Of a stretch of 64,000 bases of DNA, positions 34,988-46,212 are shown in pieces. The DNA is from Paenibacillus sp. CF384 (lineage in GTDB: Bacteria; Bacillota; Bacilli; Paenibacillales; Paenibacillaceae). The notes under the pieces were generated by a model. The model did not search any database. It saw only the letters and a program-made list of their open reading frames with translations, and had not been told where the DNA came from. The stretch is from NCBI RefSeq assembly GCF_900106745.1, contig NZ_FNNV01000010.1, positions 62,001-126,000 of the forward strand, given 5' to 3'. The position numbers and the translations under genes are program-made. Positions within the stretch are counted from its first letter, which is position 1. Each line of letters starts with the position of its first letter.

Positions 34988-36430
34988 TTATTCTACAATC
35001 CAACGATGCCGATAACTCTCGGTAATCGCCTGTTTATCGAGCAGCTCTTGCTCCAGCACATCACGAAGAAACTCAGGCAAATAATAAGTAACGTCTGTGC
35101 CGTATTTGATTTTCTCATAACCGACACCAAAGGTAAACATATCAATCGTCCCAACAATATAGACCTTATCATCCTGTAAAGGGTGACCATTTACTATGAT
35201 AGAGGAAATACGGGTGTAGTTCGTCCGTTCCGGCGAATAGTGGATTTCGAGTCCGTCTACGGCAAGCGTGCCAAGGACAAGACCGCGGAAACCGAATCCG
35301 CGGATCGGTTTATCCACATATTCGCGTTGGAGTGCTTCTTCAAGCGACAAGCGGATTTCCGTGCCGGTCAGTCTCATTCGGCATGGATTGATCGGTGATG
35401 GGCAGAGGGCATGCAAATCCCCTGCCGTCACCGCTCCTGCGGCGAGGCCACCGAGCAGCTGGCCCGTGTTGACGATGCCGATCTCGGCATCGGCTTTACG
35501 CCGCAGGCCTGCGGCGAGCAGATTGGCGAGCGATGTTTCATGCTCGCTGCTTGCGGGCATTGGTTCGTCCAGCACGGTGATAACCCGGCTTAGGCGCTCG
35601 CTGCTATCCGCAAGAAACCCGCTGATAAGCGCAGTCGCTTGAGATTGCTGCTCCCTTGGTTCCATCGGGACGCATTTCGCTCGGATGATCGGCCGATTCA
35701 TTGCAGCCTCCATCCTAATCTCCACATGGCCCAGGAATTCACCGAACTTCCCTGCCGCGCAGAGAGAGGTCTTCCCAATTACTTCAGGCTCTTCGAATAA
35801 ATGATGCGTATGGCCGCCCAGGATGAGGTCGATACCTGCAATGTCAACAGCCATCTTACGATCCAGCGTGATGCCGACATGCGACATCACTACTAACACA
35901 TCCACTTGCGATCGCAATATGGCAACTTGCTCAGCCACGGCTTGCAGCGGATCTGTGACATTCCAGCCAAGAAGCTTATAGAATTCAGCGAAAGCAGCCG
36001 TCACGCCAATGAGGCCGATGCGCAGCTTCCCTTTATGAATAATCGTGTTAGGAAGCAGCCAGGATGGACGTTTGCCATCCTCGAGCTGATAGAAATTGGC
36101 GCAAATCGTCTTGAAGCGTGCTCGCGTTCCGTAAGCTTCTGTGAGCTGATCCGGTGTAAACGTCAGCCCTTCATTGTTGCCAATCGTTACAACCTCATAA
36201 CCCGCAGCATTCATCATATCGATGTTAGCCAGGCCGTCGCTTGCTTCCGTTTCTACACGCATGCGGTCCATGTGATCGCCGATATCCAGGGTCAATACAT
36301 GCTCATCCCCGTATATGCGCCGTGTCTCCTCGATGTATGCAGCCATTTTGGCTGCTTGCTCTAAACGACTGTGAATGTCATTGCTATGTAACAAAACGAC
36401 ATTTGGCGCATCCGCTGCCTTATCTTTCAT
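34988..36430 (-). CDS. yunD: YunD-like metallophosphoesterase/5'-nucleotidase
   Basis: A 480-residue two-domain protein of the 5'-nucleotidase family. The metallophosphoesterase motifs are LLHSNDIHS (residues 13-21), DIGDHMD, TIGNNEG, MSHVG and GGHTHH; GNNE in place of GNHE is characteristic of this subgroup. The C-terminal 5'-nucleotidase domain (about 270-470) follows. There is no signal peptide, so it should act in the cytoplasm, unlike UshA. GGGAGG precedes the ATG at 36430. It lies 23 bp after the Mo-binding-like gene and 30 bp before uppP, in the unit started by moaA. Confidence 0.87.
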   Translation of the reverse strand: MKDKAADAPNVVLLHSNDIHSRLEQAAKMAAYIEETRRIYGDEHVLTLDIGDHMDRMRVETEASDGLANIDMMNAAGYEVVTIGNNEGLTFTPDQLTEAYGTRARFKTICANFYQLEDGKRPSWLLPNTIIHKGKLRIGLIGVTAAFAEFYKLLGWNVTDPLQAVAEQVAILRSQVDVLVVMSHVGITLDRKMAVDIAGIDLILGGHTHHLFEEPEVIGKTSLCAAGKFGEFLGHVEIRMEAAMNRPIIRAKCVPMEPREQQSQATALISGFLADSSERLSRVITVLDEPMPASSEHETSLANLLAAGLRRKADAEIGIVNTGQLLGGLAAGAVTAGDLHALCPSPINPCRMRLTGTEIRLSLEEALQREYVDKPIRGFGFRGLVLGTLAVDGLEIHYSPERTNYTRISSIIVNGHPLQDDKVYIVGTIDMFTFGVGYEKIKYGTDVTYYLPEFLRDVLEQELLDKQAITESYRHRWIVE

Positions 36431-36453
36431 GCTTGCCTCCCAGTTGCAAGGAA

Positions 36454-36936
36454 CTACTTCTTTAATCGCATCTCTTCTGCCGAGAAGGTTTGCTTGAAGC
36501 CGTAGGATACTTCCCCGCGTTTCTCTTCGTCATGGATGAACTTGCATACGACAACGCTTTTTACATTTAAGCATTCACTTGAACCATGGGGCACATACAG
36601 TCGAATCGGTCCGCCTTTATGCAGTGCCTCTCCACCGATGGCATACTGAACAGCGGCGTCCTTTAATTGCTCCCAAGGAACAAGCGCCTCGAACGTATCG
36701 ACTGCCTCTACCTTTAGATGAGTAGGCAGCGGCGCATCAGCAGCGATTCCCTGGCTGTCGCGCCATGCTGTGAACCATGCCCCGAAATCGAACGCTTCGC
36801 CGGCAGCACCGGCGATTCGAGTCGATAACGGAAAGCTGGCTCCTGCCAGTTTAGCCATATCATCAGCTGTCATTCGAACAGGTTCTTGTCCTGTGTATGC
36901 GATCGTAATCAAAGTATTCCCGGATTGAACGGTCAT
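36454..36936 (-). CDS. Small protein resembling part of a molybdopterin oxidoreductase domain
   Basis: A 160-residue soluble protein. The C-terminal half (AIGGEALHKGGPIRLYVPHG, then NVKSVVVCKF) resembles the end of the sulfite-oxidase-type molybdopterin domain, where GxPLRLVVPG and VKW are conserved. The N-terminal half contains a GxxxDFGAWFTAW stretch. The molybdenum-ligand cysteine motif of that family is not present, so catalysis by itself is unlikely; it may bind cofactor or be a relic. AGAGGG precedes the ATG. It lies 30 bp downstream of moaA in the same unit, which supports a link to molybdenum cofactor. Assignment is tentative. Confidence 0.65.
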   Translation of the reverse strand: MTVQSGNTLITIAYTGQEPVRMTADDMAKLAGASFPLSTRIAGAAGEAFDFGAWFTAWRDSQGIAADAPLPTHLKVEAVDTFEALVPWEQLKDAAVQYAIGGEALHKGGPIRLYVPHGSSECLNVKSVVVCKFIHDEEKRGEVSYGFKQTFSAEEMRLKK

Positions 36937-36966
36937 GCAGTTCCCTCTCTTCTCACCGAAATATGT

Positions 36967-37968
36967 TTAGCCGCCGATCTGTGACATCCGTCTTCCGGTA
37001 GGCTCATGGCTTTGCGCCTCATCGGATAGCTTCGCGGCCATCTCATGATTAAGCGGTTTAATTGCCATCGCCTTGCTAAACAGCTCAAGCATCTTCTTCT
37101 CGTCGCCAAGGGCAGGCTTCACATTCAATTCATCTACCCAGTACAAGCAAGGATGAATGTGACCGTCCGCGGTCAAGCGAAGCCGATTGCACCTTGTGCA
37201 AAAGTGGTCACTTACCGGATGGATAAGTCCAAAAGAGCCTTTGCCGCCTTCAATTCGGTAGTCATCAGAAGGCCCATTCCCCTGCACATCGTGAATCTGT
37301 TTAATATTCAAGCCATTCTCCTCTGCGATTTCAAGAACTCTCGTAAGAGGCAAATAATGATTTCTCCAATTGTCATCGGCATGTCCGATAGGCATGTATT
37401 CAATAAAACGCACATGCAGCGGTTGATCGTGAGCCATACGCAGAAAAGCAGCGATCTCATCCTCGTTGACGCCTTTAAGCAGCACGCAATTGAGTTTGAT
37501 CGGTGCAAAACCGACTTGAGCCGCAACCTCTATGCCTTTCAAAACACGCTTCAAATCACCGCGCCTTGCAATAAATTGAAAACGTGCGGGATCGAGCGTA
37601 TCCAAACTGATATTTACGCGATTAACGCCAGCCTCACGAAGTGCCTGAGCTTGATCGGCGAGGAGAACGCCATTCGTCGTCATAGAAATGTCTTTGATGC
37701 CCGGAATGGCGGCAAGCTGACGGACCAAACCTGCCAGGCCCGGTCGGACGAGCGGCTCTCCCCCGGTAATGCGCAGTTTGGAAATACCCAAGCTTGCACC
37801 GGCGCGCACAACCTCGGTAATTTGATCATAACTAAGCAGATTCTCCGCAGGTTCGAACTGTACGCCTTCCTCGGGCATGCAGTATAGGCAACGTAAATTG
37901 CAACGATCCGTAACGGAAATTCGCAAATAATCATGAACGCGTCCAAAACGATCTGTTAATGCGGTCAT
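36967..37968 (-). CDS. moaA: GTP 3',8-cyclase MoaA
   Basis: Radical SAM enzyme that converts GTP to a 3',8-cyclo intermediate, the first step of molybdenum cofactor synthesis. The 333-residue protein has the N-terminal cluster CNLRCLYC (Cys23, Cys27, Cys30), ITGGEPLVRPG, and the C-terminal second iron-sulfur site FCTRCNRLRLTADGHIHPC. It ends in the conserved Gly-Gly tail (MSQIGG). GAGGAGGTGG precedes the ATG. It heads a leftward unit (moaA, Mo-like gene, yunD, uppP) and is divergent from the MoaD-MoaE fusion. moaC, moaB, moeA and moeB are not in the window. Confidence 0.97.
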   Translation of the reverse strand: MTALTDRFGRVHDYLRISVTDRCNLRCLYCMPEEGVQFEPAENLLSYDQITEVVRAGASLGISKLRITGGEPLVRPGLAGLVRQLAAIPGIKDISMTTNGVLLADQAQALREAGVNRVNISLDTLDPARFQFIARRGDLKRVLKGIEVAAQVGFAPIKLNCVLLKGVNEDEIAAFLRMAHDQPLHVRFIEYMPIGHADDNWRNHYLPLTRVLEIAEENGLNIKQIHDVQGNGPSDDYRIEGGKGSFGLIHPVSDHFCTRCNRLRLTADGHIHPCLYWVDELNVKPALGDEKKMLELFSKAMAIKPLNHEMAAKLSDEAQSHEPTGRRMSQIGG

Positions 37969-38079
37969 TATCCGCCCACCTCCTCGGTTCCCCAGTCTCT
38001 GCCTCTAGCATAACATTTTTGGACACATTATGGTATGCTATGGAGACCATTAACATTATGATTGCGAGAGGTTAAACAC

Positions 38080-38817
38080 ATGTCTGTAAAATGGAATATC
38101 CACCTTTTTGCTGGTCTGGCCGAGCGTTTCGGAGCAGCTGTCATCACTCTTGAGCTGGATCAAGCCGAGCTTACCGTGCACCAACTGAAGCAGGAGCTGA
38201 TCCGTCGCTACCCTGTCGATGCCTCCTTAATTACGATATCCTTCATGGCCTGCAACCAGACTTACGCCTCAGATGAGCAGCTTCTGCAGGCAAGTAATGA
38301 GCTTGCCCTGCTCCCACCTGTATCAGGCGGGGAAGATGCAGAACAAGCCGTAATCCAGAACGAAGCAGCACCTTTCGACCTCTATGTCGTGACGGAACAA
38401 CCACTTTCGGTAGAAGCGATTACCGCCATGGTCATTGTGCCTAACAACGGGGCTGTCCTAACTTTCACCGGCACGACCCGTGAATGGACGCATGGCGCGC
38501 GCACTGTACGTCTGGAGTATGAAGCTTACGTCCCGATGGCCGTTAAGACCTTGCAGCAGATCGGCGATGAAATCGAATCTCGCTGGCCCGGATCCAAGGT
38601 TGCAATTGCCCATCGAATCGGTGTTGTTGAAATCGCCGAAATCAGTGTCGTTATCGCCGTCTCTGCCCCACATCGCGGTGACTGCTACGAGGCAAGCCGT
38701 TACGCAATAGAACGTCTGAAACAAATCGTACCGATATGGAAAAGAGAGATTTGGGAAGACGGTTCCGAGTGGAAAGGTCATCAGTTAGGTCCATGGAACC
38801 CTGTTTCGCCGCTATAA
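38080..38817 (+). CDS. MoaD-MoaE fusion, molybdopterin synthase
   Basis: A 245-residue fusion of both molybdopterin synthase subunits. Residues 1-84 are the ubiquitin-like sulfur carrier MoaD, ending LLPPVSGG with Gly83-Gly84. A linker of about 12 residues (EDAEQAVIQNEA) leads to MoaE from about residue 97, with GAVLTFTGTTREWTHG, HRIGVVEIAE and the catalytic-lysine region PIWKREIWEDGSEWKGHQ. In separate MoaD the Gly-Gly must be the free C-terminus to form the thiocarboxylate, so the fusion should need cleavage after Gly84 or another solution, as known for mycobacterial MoaX. GAGAGG lies 8 bp before the ATG; a TTG six codons earlier is rejected. Confidence 0.9.
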   Translation: MSVKWNIHLFAGLAERFGAAVITLELDQAELTVHQLKQELIRRYPVDASLITISFMACNQTYASDEQLLQASNELALLPPVSGGEDAEQAVIQNEAAPFDLYVVTEQPLSVEAITAMVIVPNNGAVLTFTGTTREWTHGARTVRLEYEAYVPMAVKTLQQIGDEIESRWPGSKVAIAHRIGVVEIAEISVVIAVSAPHRGDCYEASRYAIERLKQIVPIWKREIWEDGSEWKGHQLGPWNPVSPL

Positions 38818-38894
38818 TAGGTTTTTTGTTGCTTTTTGTCCATATTTTAGCGCGTCAAAATAGGGTATATTGCACTGTTTTTTTTACGCTCTCA

Positions 38895-38923
38895 TTGTCA
38901 ATTCTGCATTTTATTGCTACCAT
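38895..38923 (+). promoter_or_regulatory. Promoter candidate for HD-GYP gene 2
   Basis: TTGTCA (38895-38900), a 17-bp spacer and TACCAT (38918-38923); 5/6 and 4/6 sigma-A matches, about 48 bp before the start. Confidence 0.5.
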
Positions 38924-38970
38924 GGTCTTATCACTGTTTAGCCTAATTGATAAGTCATTCGAGGTGAATT

Positions 38971-40023
38971 ATGCGGATCCATGTGACGGAGCTCAGAGAT
39001 GGAGATAAATTAAGTAACGATACATTCAACGGCTACGGGTTACATGTACTTTCTAAAGGTACTGAATTATATGCCAGAGAAATTTCGAAGCTGTTTCAAC
39101 ATCAAATTGAATATGTCGATATTATCTCTAGGAAACAAGAGGAATCAGCTCGAACGATAGAATCAGGAATCAACCCCAAATGGATACCTACCGTACAGCC
39201 CATCTACCAAGATGCTGTTAACGGGTACGAACAGTTGTTTCTTGAAGCGATGCAGAACGGTAAGATTATCGAAGATGACGTCGTACATACGTTTCAGCCG
39301 CTGGTAGACAATTTCAGAATGGAACGCGATGTCGTCTCCATGCTGCTTCTGCTTAACACCAAAGATGATTACACGTATCAACATTCCGTTCAGGTGGGCA
39401 TGCTTTCTTACTACTTATCCTCTTGGCTCGGTTATTCCGAGAAGGAAGCCGTTAAGATCGGACAAGCCGGATTCCTCCATGATATCGGCAAATGCCAGAT
39501 CACGGACGGAATTCTTAACAAGCCCGGCAAACTCTCTGATGATGAGTATGAATTGATTAAGAAGCACACGATCTTCGGGCATCAGATCATACTCGAATCA
39601 TTCGGCGAATCACTTGCCGCAACGGTAGCCTTACAGCATCATGAGCGCATTGACGGTACCGGATATCCAAACCGTGTAAAAGGGGATGATCTCCATCCCG
39701 TCTCCAAAATCGTTGCCGTTGCTGATGTGTACAGCGCGATGATTTCCTCACGTGTCTATCAGAAGAAACGCGATCTGCTCTTCGTTCTGAAGGAGCTGTA
39801 CCGCATGAGCTTCACCGAGCTGGACGCCTTTACAACACATACTTTTATCAAACATATGATTCCTAATTTTATCGGCAAGCAGGTAGAACTTGTATCCGGC
39901 GAAACGGGAACCATCATTATGACGCATCCCTCCGAATTTTTCCGTCCATTGGTCCGCATTGAAGATCGCTTCGTCGATCTTACCGTCACTCGCAATCTTG
40001 AAGTTAAACAAGTATTCATGTAA
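38971..40023 (+). CDS. HD-GYP domain phosphodiesterase 2
   Basis: A 350-residue protein predicted to degrade cyclic di-GMP. It shares the layout of the protein at 32768-33877: an N-terminal 50-residue domain (MRIHVTELRDGDKLSND), the HD-GYP core with FLHDIGKCQI, KHTIFGHQI and HHERIDGTGYPNRV, and a C-terminal beta-rich domain (VSGETGTIIMTHPSEFFRPLV, kept here as two pieces VSGETGTIIM and PSEFFRPLV). All HD-GYP residues are intact. GAGGTGAATT precedes the ATG. It is monocistronic between its own promoter candidate and a bidirectional terminator. Confidence 0.9.
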   Translation: MRIHVTELRDGDKLSNDTFNGYGLHVLSKGTELYAREISKLFQHQIEYVDIISRKQEESARTIESGINPKWIPTVQPIYQDAVNGYEQLFLEAMQNGKIIEDDVVHTFQPLVDNFRMERDVVSMLLLLNTKDDYTYQHSVQVGMLSYYLSSWLGYSEKEAVKIGQAGFLHDIGKCQITDGILNKPGKLSDDEYELIKKHTIFGHQIILESFGESLAATVALQHHERIDGTGYPNRVKGDDLHPVSKIVAVADVYSAMISSRVYQKKRDLLFVLKELYRMSFTELDAFTTHTFIKHMIPNFIGKQVELVSGETGTIIMTHPSEFFRPLVRIEDRFVDLTVTRNLEVKQVFM

Positions 40024-40036
40024 TTCATATCATCTC

Positions 40037-40079
40037 AAAAAAAACTCCGAACCTCTTGAAGAGGATTCGGAGTTTTTTG
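40037..40079. terminator. Bidirectional terminator between HD-GYP gene 2 and sufB
   Basis: A long inverted repeat: A-run plus ACTCCGAA (to 40051), an inner CCTC/GAGG stem with TTGAA loop, and ATTCGGAGT plus T-run. T-runs leave on both strands, serving both convergent transcripts. Confidence 0.9.
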
Positions 40080-40106
40080 TTTGGCGTGCAATTGTATCGT
40101 ATCGGA

Positions 40107-41504
40107 TTAACCGATCGAACCTTCCATCTCAAACTTGATAAGACGGTTCATCTCGACCGCGTATTCCATCGGCAGTTCTTTAGTGAACGGCTCGATGAAG
40201 CCCATGACGATCATTTGCGTAGCTTCTGCTTCGGTAAGTCCGCGGCTCATCAGGTAGAACAGCTGATCCTCGGAAACTTTGGATACCGTCGCTTCATGCT
40301 CAAGCGTAATGTTGTCGTTCATGATTTCGTTATACGGAATCGTATCCGATGTCGACTCATTATCAAGAATTAGCGTATCGCATTTGATGTTAGCCTTGGA
40401 GCCTTCGGAGTTACGGCCAAAGGAAGCCAAGCCGCGGTACGTTACTTTACCGCCGTGTTTACTGATCGACTTGGAAACGATCGTCGAAGTCGTATCCGGC
40501 GCCAGGTGAGTCATCTTAGCACCAGCATCTTGATGCTGGCCTTTACCTGCCACTGCGATCGAAAGCACCATGCCTTTAGCGCCACGGCCTTTCAGAACGA
40601 CTGCAGGATATTTCATCGTCAGCTTGGAGCCGATGTTACCGTCAACCCATTCCATTGTCGCGTTTTCTTCGGCAACGGCGCGTTTCGTAACCAGGTTGTA
40701 GATATTCGGAGCCCAGTTCTGAATCGTTGTATAACGGCAGCGTGCATTCTTGAGAACAAGAATTTCTACTACTGCGCTATGCAGCGAGTTCGTGCTGTAG
40801 ATCGGTGCTGTACAGCCTTCGACGTAATGTACGAAGCTGTCTTCGTCCGCTACGATCAGCGTACGCTCGAATTGACCCATGTTCTCGGAGTTGATACGGA
40901 AGTACGCTTGAAGCGGAATTTCGCATTTCACGCCTTTTGGAACGTAGATAAAGCTGCCGCCGGACCATACCGCACTGTTCAGTGCTGCAAATTTATTATC
41001 TGCCGGTGGAATGATCGTACCGAAATATTGCTTGAAGATTTCCGGATATTCGCGAAGCGCTGTGTCTGTATCCGTGAAGATAACACCTTGCTTCTCCAGA
41101 TCTTCTTGCATGCTGTGATAAACAACCTCGGATTCGTACTGAGCGGATACACCTGCAAGGAACTTCTGCTCCGCTTCAGGAATACCAAGCTTATCGAAGG
41201 TTTCTTTAATTTCCGTAGGAACCTCTTCCCACGTTTTGCCTTGCTTCTCGGAAGGACGAACATAGTACTGGATATCGTCGAAATCCAAATCATCCATGTT
41301 GCCGCCCCACTTAGGCATAGGCATTTTGTAAAACTGCTCCAGCGCCTTCAAACGGAACTCAAGCATCCATTCCGGCTCGTTCTTGATCTCGGAAATCGTA
41401 CGAACAATCTCGGGAGTCAGACCTTTACCGGATTGGAAAATTGCTTTATGTTCATCGCGAAAGCCATATTTGTAATCTTCTAAATCGGGCATTTCTTTAG
41501 CCAT
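40107..41504 (-). CDS. sufB: Fe-S cluster assembly protein SufB
   Basis: Scaffold subunit of the SufBCD complex, where iron-sulfur clusters are built. The 465-residue protein has the N-terminal helical region ([20 protein letters not shown]) and the right-handed beta-helix core. Its conserved C-terminal part is [20 protein letters not shown] in pieces [17 protein letters not shown] and [21 protein letters not shown] lies 8 bp before the ATG. It is the last gene of sufCDSUB, 35 bp after sufU. Confidence 0.97.
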   Translation of the reverse strand: MAKEMPDLEDYKYGFRDEHKAIFQSGKGLTPEIVRTISEIKNEPEWMLEFRLKALEQFYKMPMPKWGGNMDDLDFDDIQYYVRPSEKQGKTWEEVPTEIKETFDKLGIPEAEQKFLAGVSAQYESEVVYHSMQEDLEKQGVIFTDTDTALREYPEIFKQYFGTIIPPADNKFAALNSAVWSGGSFIYVPKGVKCEIPLQAYFRINSENMGQFERTLIVADEDSFVHYVEGCTAPIYSTNSLHSAVVEILVLKNARCRYTTIQNWAPNIYNLVTKRAVAEENATMEWVDGNIGSKLTMKYPAVVLKGRGAKGMVLSIAVAGKGQHQDAGAKMTHLAPDTTSTIVSKSISKHGGKVTYRGLASFGRNSEGSKANIKCDTLILDNESTSDTIPYNEIMNDNITLEHEATVSKVSEDQLFYLMSRGLTEAEATQMIVMGFIEPFTKELPMEYAVEMNRLIKFEMEGSIG

Positions 41505-41539
41505 CGTAATAGCCTCCTACCATACGCGGTAACCGCGCG

Positions 41540-44482
<2,943 letters not shown>

Positions 44483-44502
44483 TTCTATTGCTCCTCCTCC
44501 GA

Positions 44503-45282
44503 TTAAACCTGTCCGACGGTTTCGTCTACGATGCCAAGTTCTTCTTTAACCCAGTCATAGCCTTCGTTTTCCAGACGCTCTGCAAGCTCAGGACCACCGG
44601 ATTTAACGATACGGCCTTGCATCATAACGTGAACGAAGTCAGGCGTAATGTAGTTGAGAAGACGTTGGTAATGCGTGATGATCAAGAAACCGCGCTCTTC
44701 AGAACGCATGGTGTTCACGCCGTTAGCTACGATTTTGAGAGCATCGATATCAAGACCGGAATCGATTTCGTCAAGAACGACGATTTTCGGATCCAGCATC
44801 ATCATTTGCAAAATTTCGTTCCGCTTCTTCTCGCCGCCGGAGAAGCCTTCATTCAGGTAACGGTGCATGAATTCCGAATTCATATCTAGCTCTTTCATCT
44901 TGCCTTCCATTTGGCGGATGAATTTGATCAGAGAGATTTCTTTGCCTTCTTCACGGCGCGCGTTAATCGCACTGCGAAGGAAATCGGAGTTCGTTACGCC
45001 GCTGATCTCGCTTGGGTATTGCATGGCAAGGAACAGACCTGCGCGTGCGCGCTCGTCCACGCCCATCTCCAGAAGGTCTTCGCCGTTCAATTCGACTGCG
45101 CCTTCTGTCACTTCATATTTAGGATGACCCATGAGTGCCGAAGCCAGCGTACTTTTACCTGTACCGTTCGGACCCATGATGGCATGAACTTCTCCACCTT
45201 TTATTTCAAGGTTAATGCCCTTCAATATCTCTTTGCCTTCGATGGCTGCTTTAAGACCATCGATTTTGAATTGTGTTGCCAT
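44503..45282 (-). CDS. sufC: Fe-S cluster assembly ATPase SufC
   Basis: ABC-type ATPase that drives SufBCD. The 259-residue protein has Walker A GPNGTGKST, signature FSGGEKKRNEI, Walker B KIVVLDEIDSGLDID and the switch histidine of FLIITHYQRL. The start MATQFKIDGL at 45282 is chosen by homology, with GGAGGGAG upstream at a long spacing; the frame is open further upstream. First gene of sufCDSUB. Confidence 0.97.
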   Translation of the reverse strand: MATQFKIDGLKAAIEGKEILKGINLEIKGGEVHAIMGPNGTGKSTLASALMGHPKYEVTEGAVELNGEDLLEMGVDERARAGLFLAMQYPSEISGVTNSDFLRSAINARREEGKEISLIKFIRQMEGKMKELDMNSEFMHRYLNEGFSGGEKKRNEILQMMMLDPKIVVLDEIDSGLDIDALKIVANGVNTMRSEERGFLIITHYQRLLNYITPDFVHVMMQGRIVKSGGPELAERLENEGYDWVKEELGIVDETVGQV

Positions 45283-45384
45283 GGTAAACTGCTCCCTCCA
45301 GATGGTTCGGACGTTTCTGCACAAAACGAGTTTTTCTGCTCTAAAAAAGCGAAAGCGTTTTGTGCTTATTGAAACTATTCCTCT

Positions 45385-45401
45385 TTTAGAATTATTCTAA
45401 A
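45385..45401. promoter_or_regulatory. PerR/Fur-like palindrome overlapping the suf -10 box
   Basis: TTTAGAATTATTCTAAA is a perfect 8-1-8 inverted repeat. Its inner 15 bases match the PerR-box consensus TTATAATnATTATAA at all but two symmetrical positions. It covers the -10 of the suf promoter, the position expected for repression. Confidence 0.6.
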
Positions 45402-45422
45402 TTGATTCTCAGTGATTCTCAA
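45394..45422 (-). promoter_or_regulatory. Sigma-A promoter of sufCDSUB
   Basis: Minus strand TTGAGA (45417-45422), exactly 17 bp, TAGAAT (45394-45399); 5/6 matches in both boxes. A leader of about 105 nt precedes sufC. TGATTCTCA occurs twice, 11 bp apart, in the spacer and -35 region. Confidence 0.7.
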
Positions 45423-45478
45423 TTATATTTTAGTATAGTTTTCATCTTAAATCAATGTTCCTGCGCCTATAACGTTGC

Positions 45479-46078
45479 CTAGCTTGTACCTGTTAGGCCA
45501 AGAGCGTCATGAATTTGACTTATTCTCTGATTAAATTCGTCATCCGATAATACAGGCTGTGCGCCGATGACTGCAAGCTCCTCAGGAAGATTCACCCAAG
45601 ATTTGCATCCTGAGTATTGATCCTGCATTGGCAGTGTAAGCGGATTCTCAAGCTTACTTACGCGCAGCAGCAATAGATGAAGCGGCTTGCTTCGTTTCCA
45701 CTTCAACCTATCTTCGGCAAATGTTTCGGTCCAAATATGGAAATCCTCTAATTTGTTCAACGTTTCCTGATTGAAGATCTCGATATCCTCGACTGCTTCT
45801 GCCACAGCATGGATCTCGATCGTGGTCGCGCCGGGTTTCCATTCTCCCATAATTTGGCGAACGTCGTCCCGGAAAGGCTCCTTCAAGAGCTCCGGTCTTT
45901 GATGCTCGAAAGCAGGCATGAAGTAAAAACGAGGTGCCTTCAGCTGAAAATCTCTCGTCTCTTCCGCGATTCCTCCTTTGCGAAGCACCATAATTTGTTT
46001 GCCTTCGGTCAATGCTTTTACCGCAACCGCCCATTCTTTGAGCGCGATCGGCTGCAATTGTTCGGTCTTAATCACCAT
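45479..46078 (-). CDS. DUF1802 family protein
   Basis: A 199-residue soluble protein matching DUF1802: near the N-terminus ALKEWAVAVKALTEGKQIM is followed by LRKGGIAEETRDF, and PRFYFMPAFEHQRPELLK follows at about residues 52-69. GAGAGTGAT lies upstream of the ATG at 46078, where MVIKTEQLQP begins. It lies between the suf promoter and mtnK, on the opposite strand to mtnK. No catalytic motif is recognised; function unknown. Confidence 0.82.
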   Translation of the reverse strand: MVIKTEQLQPIALKEWAVAVKALTEGKQIMVLRKGGIAEETRDFQLKAPRFYFMPAFEHQRPELLKEPFRDDVRQIMGEWKPGATTIEIHAVAEAVEDIEIFNQETLNKLEDFHIWTETFAEDRLKWKRSKPLHLLLLRVSKLENPLTLPMQDQYSGCKSWVNLPEELAVIGAQPVLSDDEFNQRISQIHDALGLTGTS

Positions 46079-46130
46079 TAGTATCACTCTCGTTCCTGTA
46101 CAATTACATGTATTATAGCAAAGCAAGGTA

Positions 46131-46159
46131 TTCCAACGCGAAAAAAATTTCGCTATACT
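46131..46159 (+). promoter_or_regulatory. Promoter candidate for mtnK-mtnA
   Basis: TTCCAA (46131-46136), 17 bp, TATACT (46154-46159). The spacer holds the inverted repeat GCGAAA/TTTCGC (46138-46153). The leader is only about 45 nt, too short for a SAM riboswitch. Confidence 0.5.
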
Positions 46160-46212
46160 ATATTTATTTGGGCCATGGGAAACATCAATTACATTCCGGA
46201 GGTGGGCTATAG

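Noticed and set aside
35200-36430. Loss of the GNHE motif in the YunD-like phosphoesterase as a sign of inactivity
   Set aside because: GNNE is the normal form in this subgroup, and the other metal motifs are intact.
46079-46212. S-box (SAM) riboswitch before mtnK
   Set aside because: The region is too short after the promoter and lacks the conserved S-box core and an expression-platform terminator.
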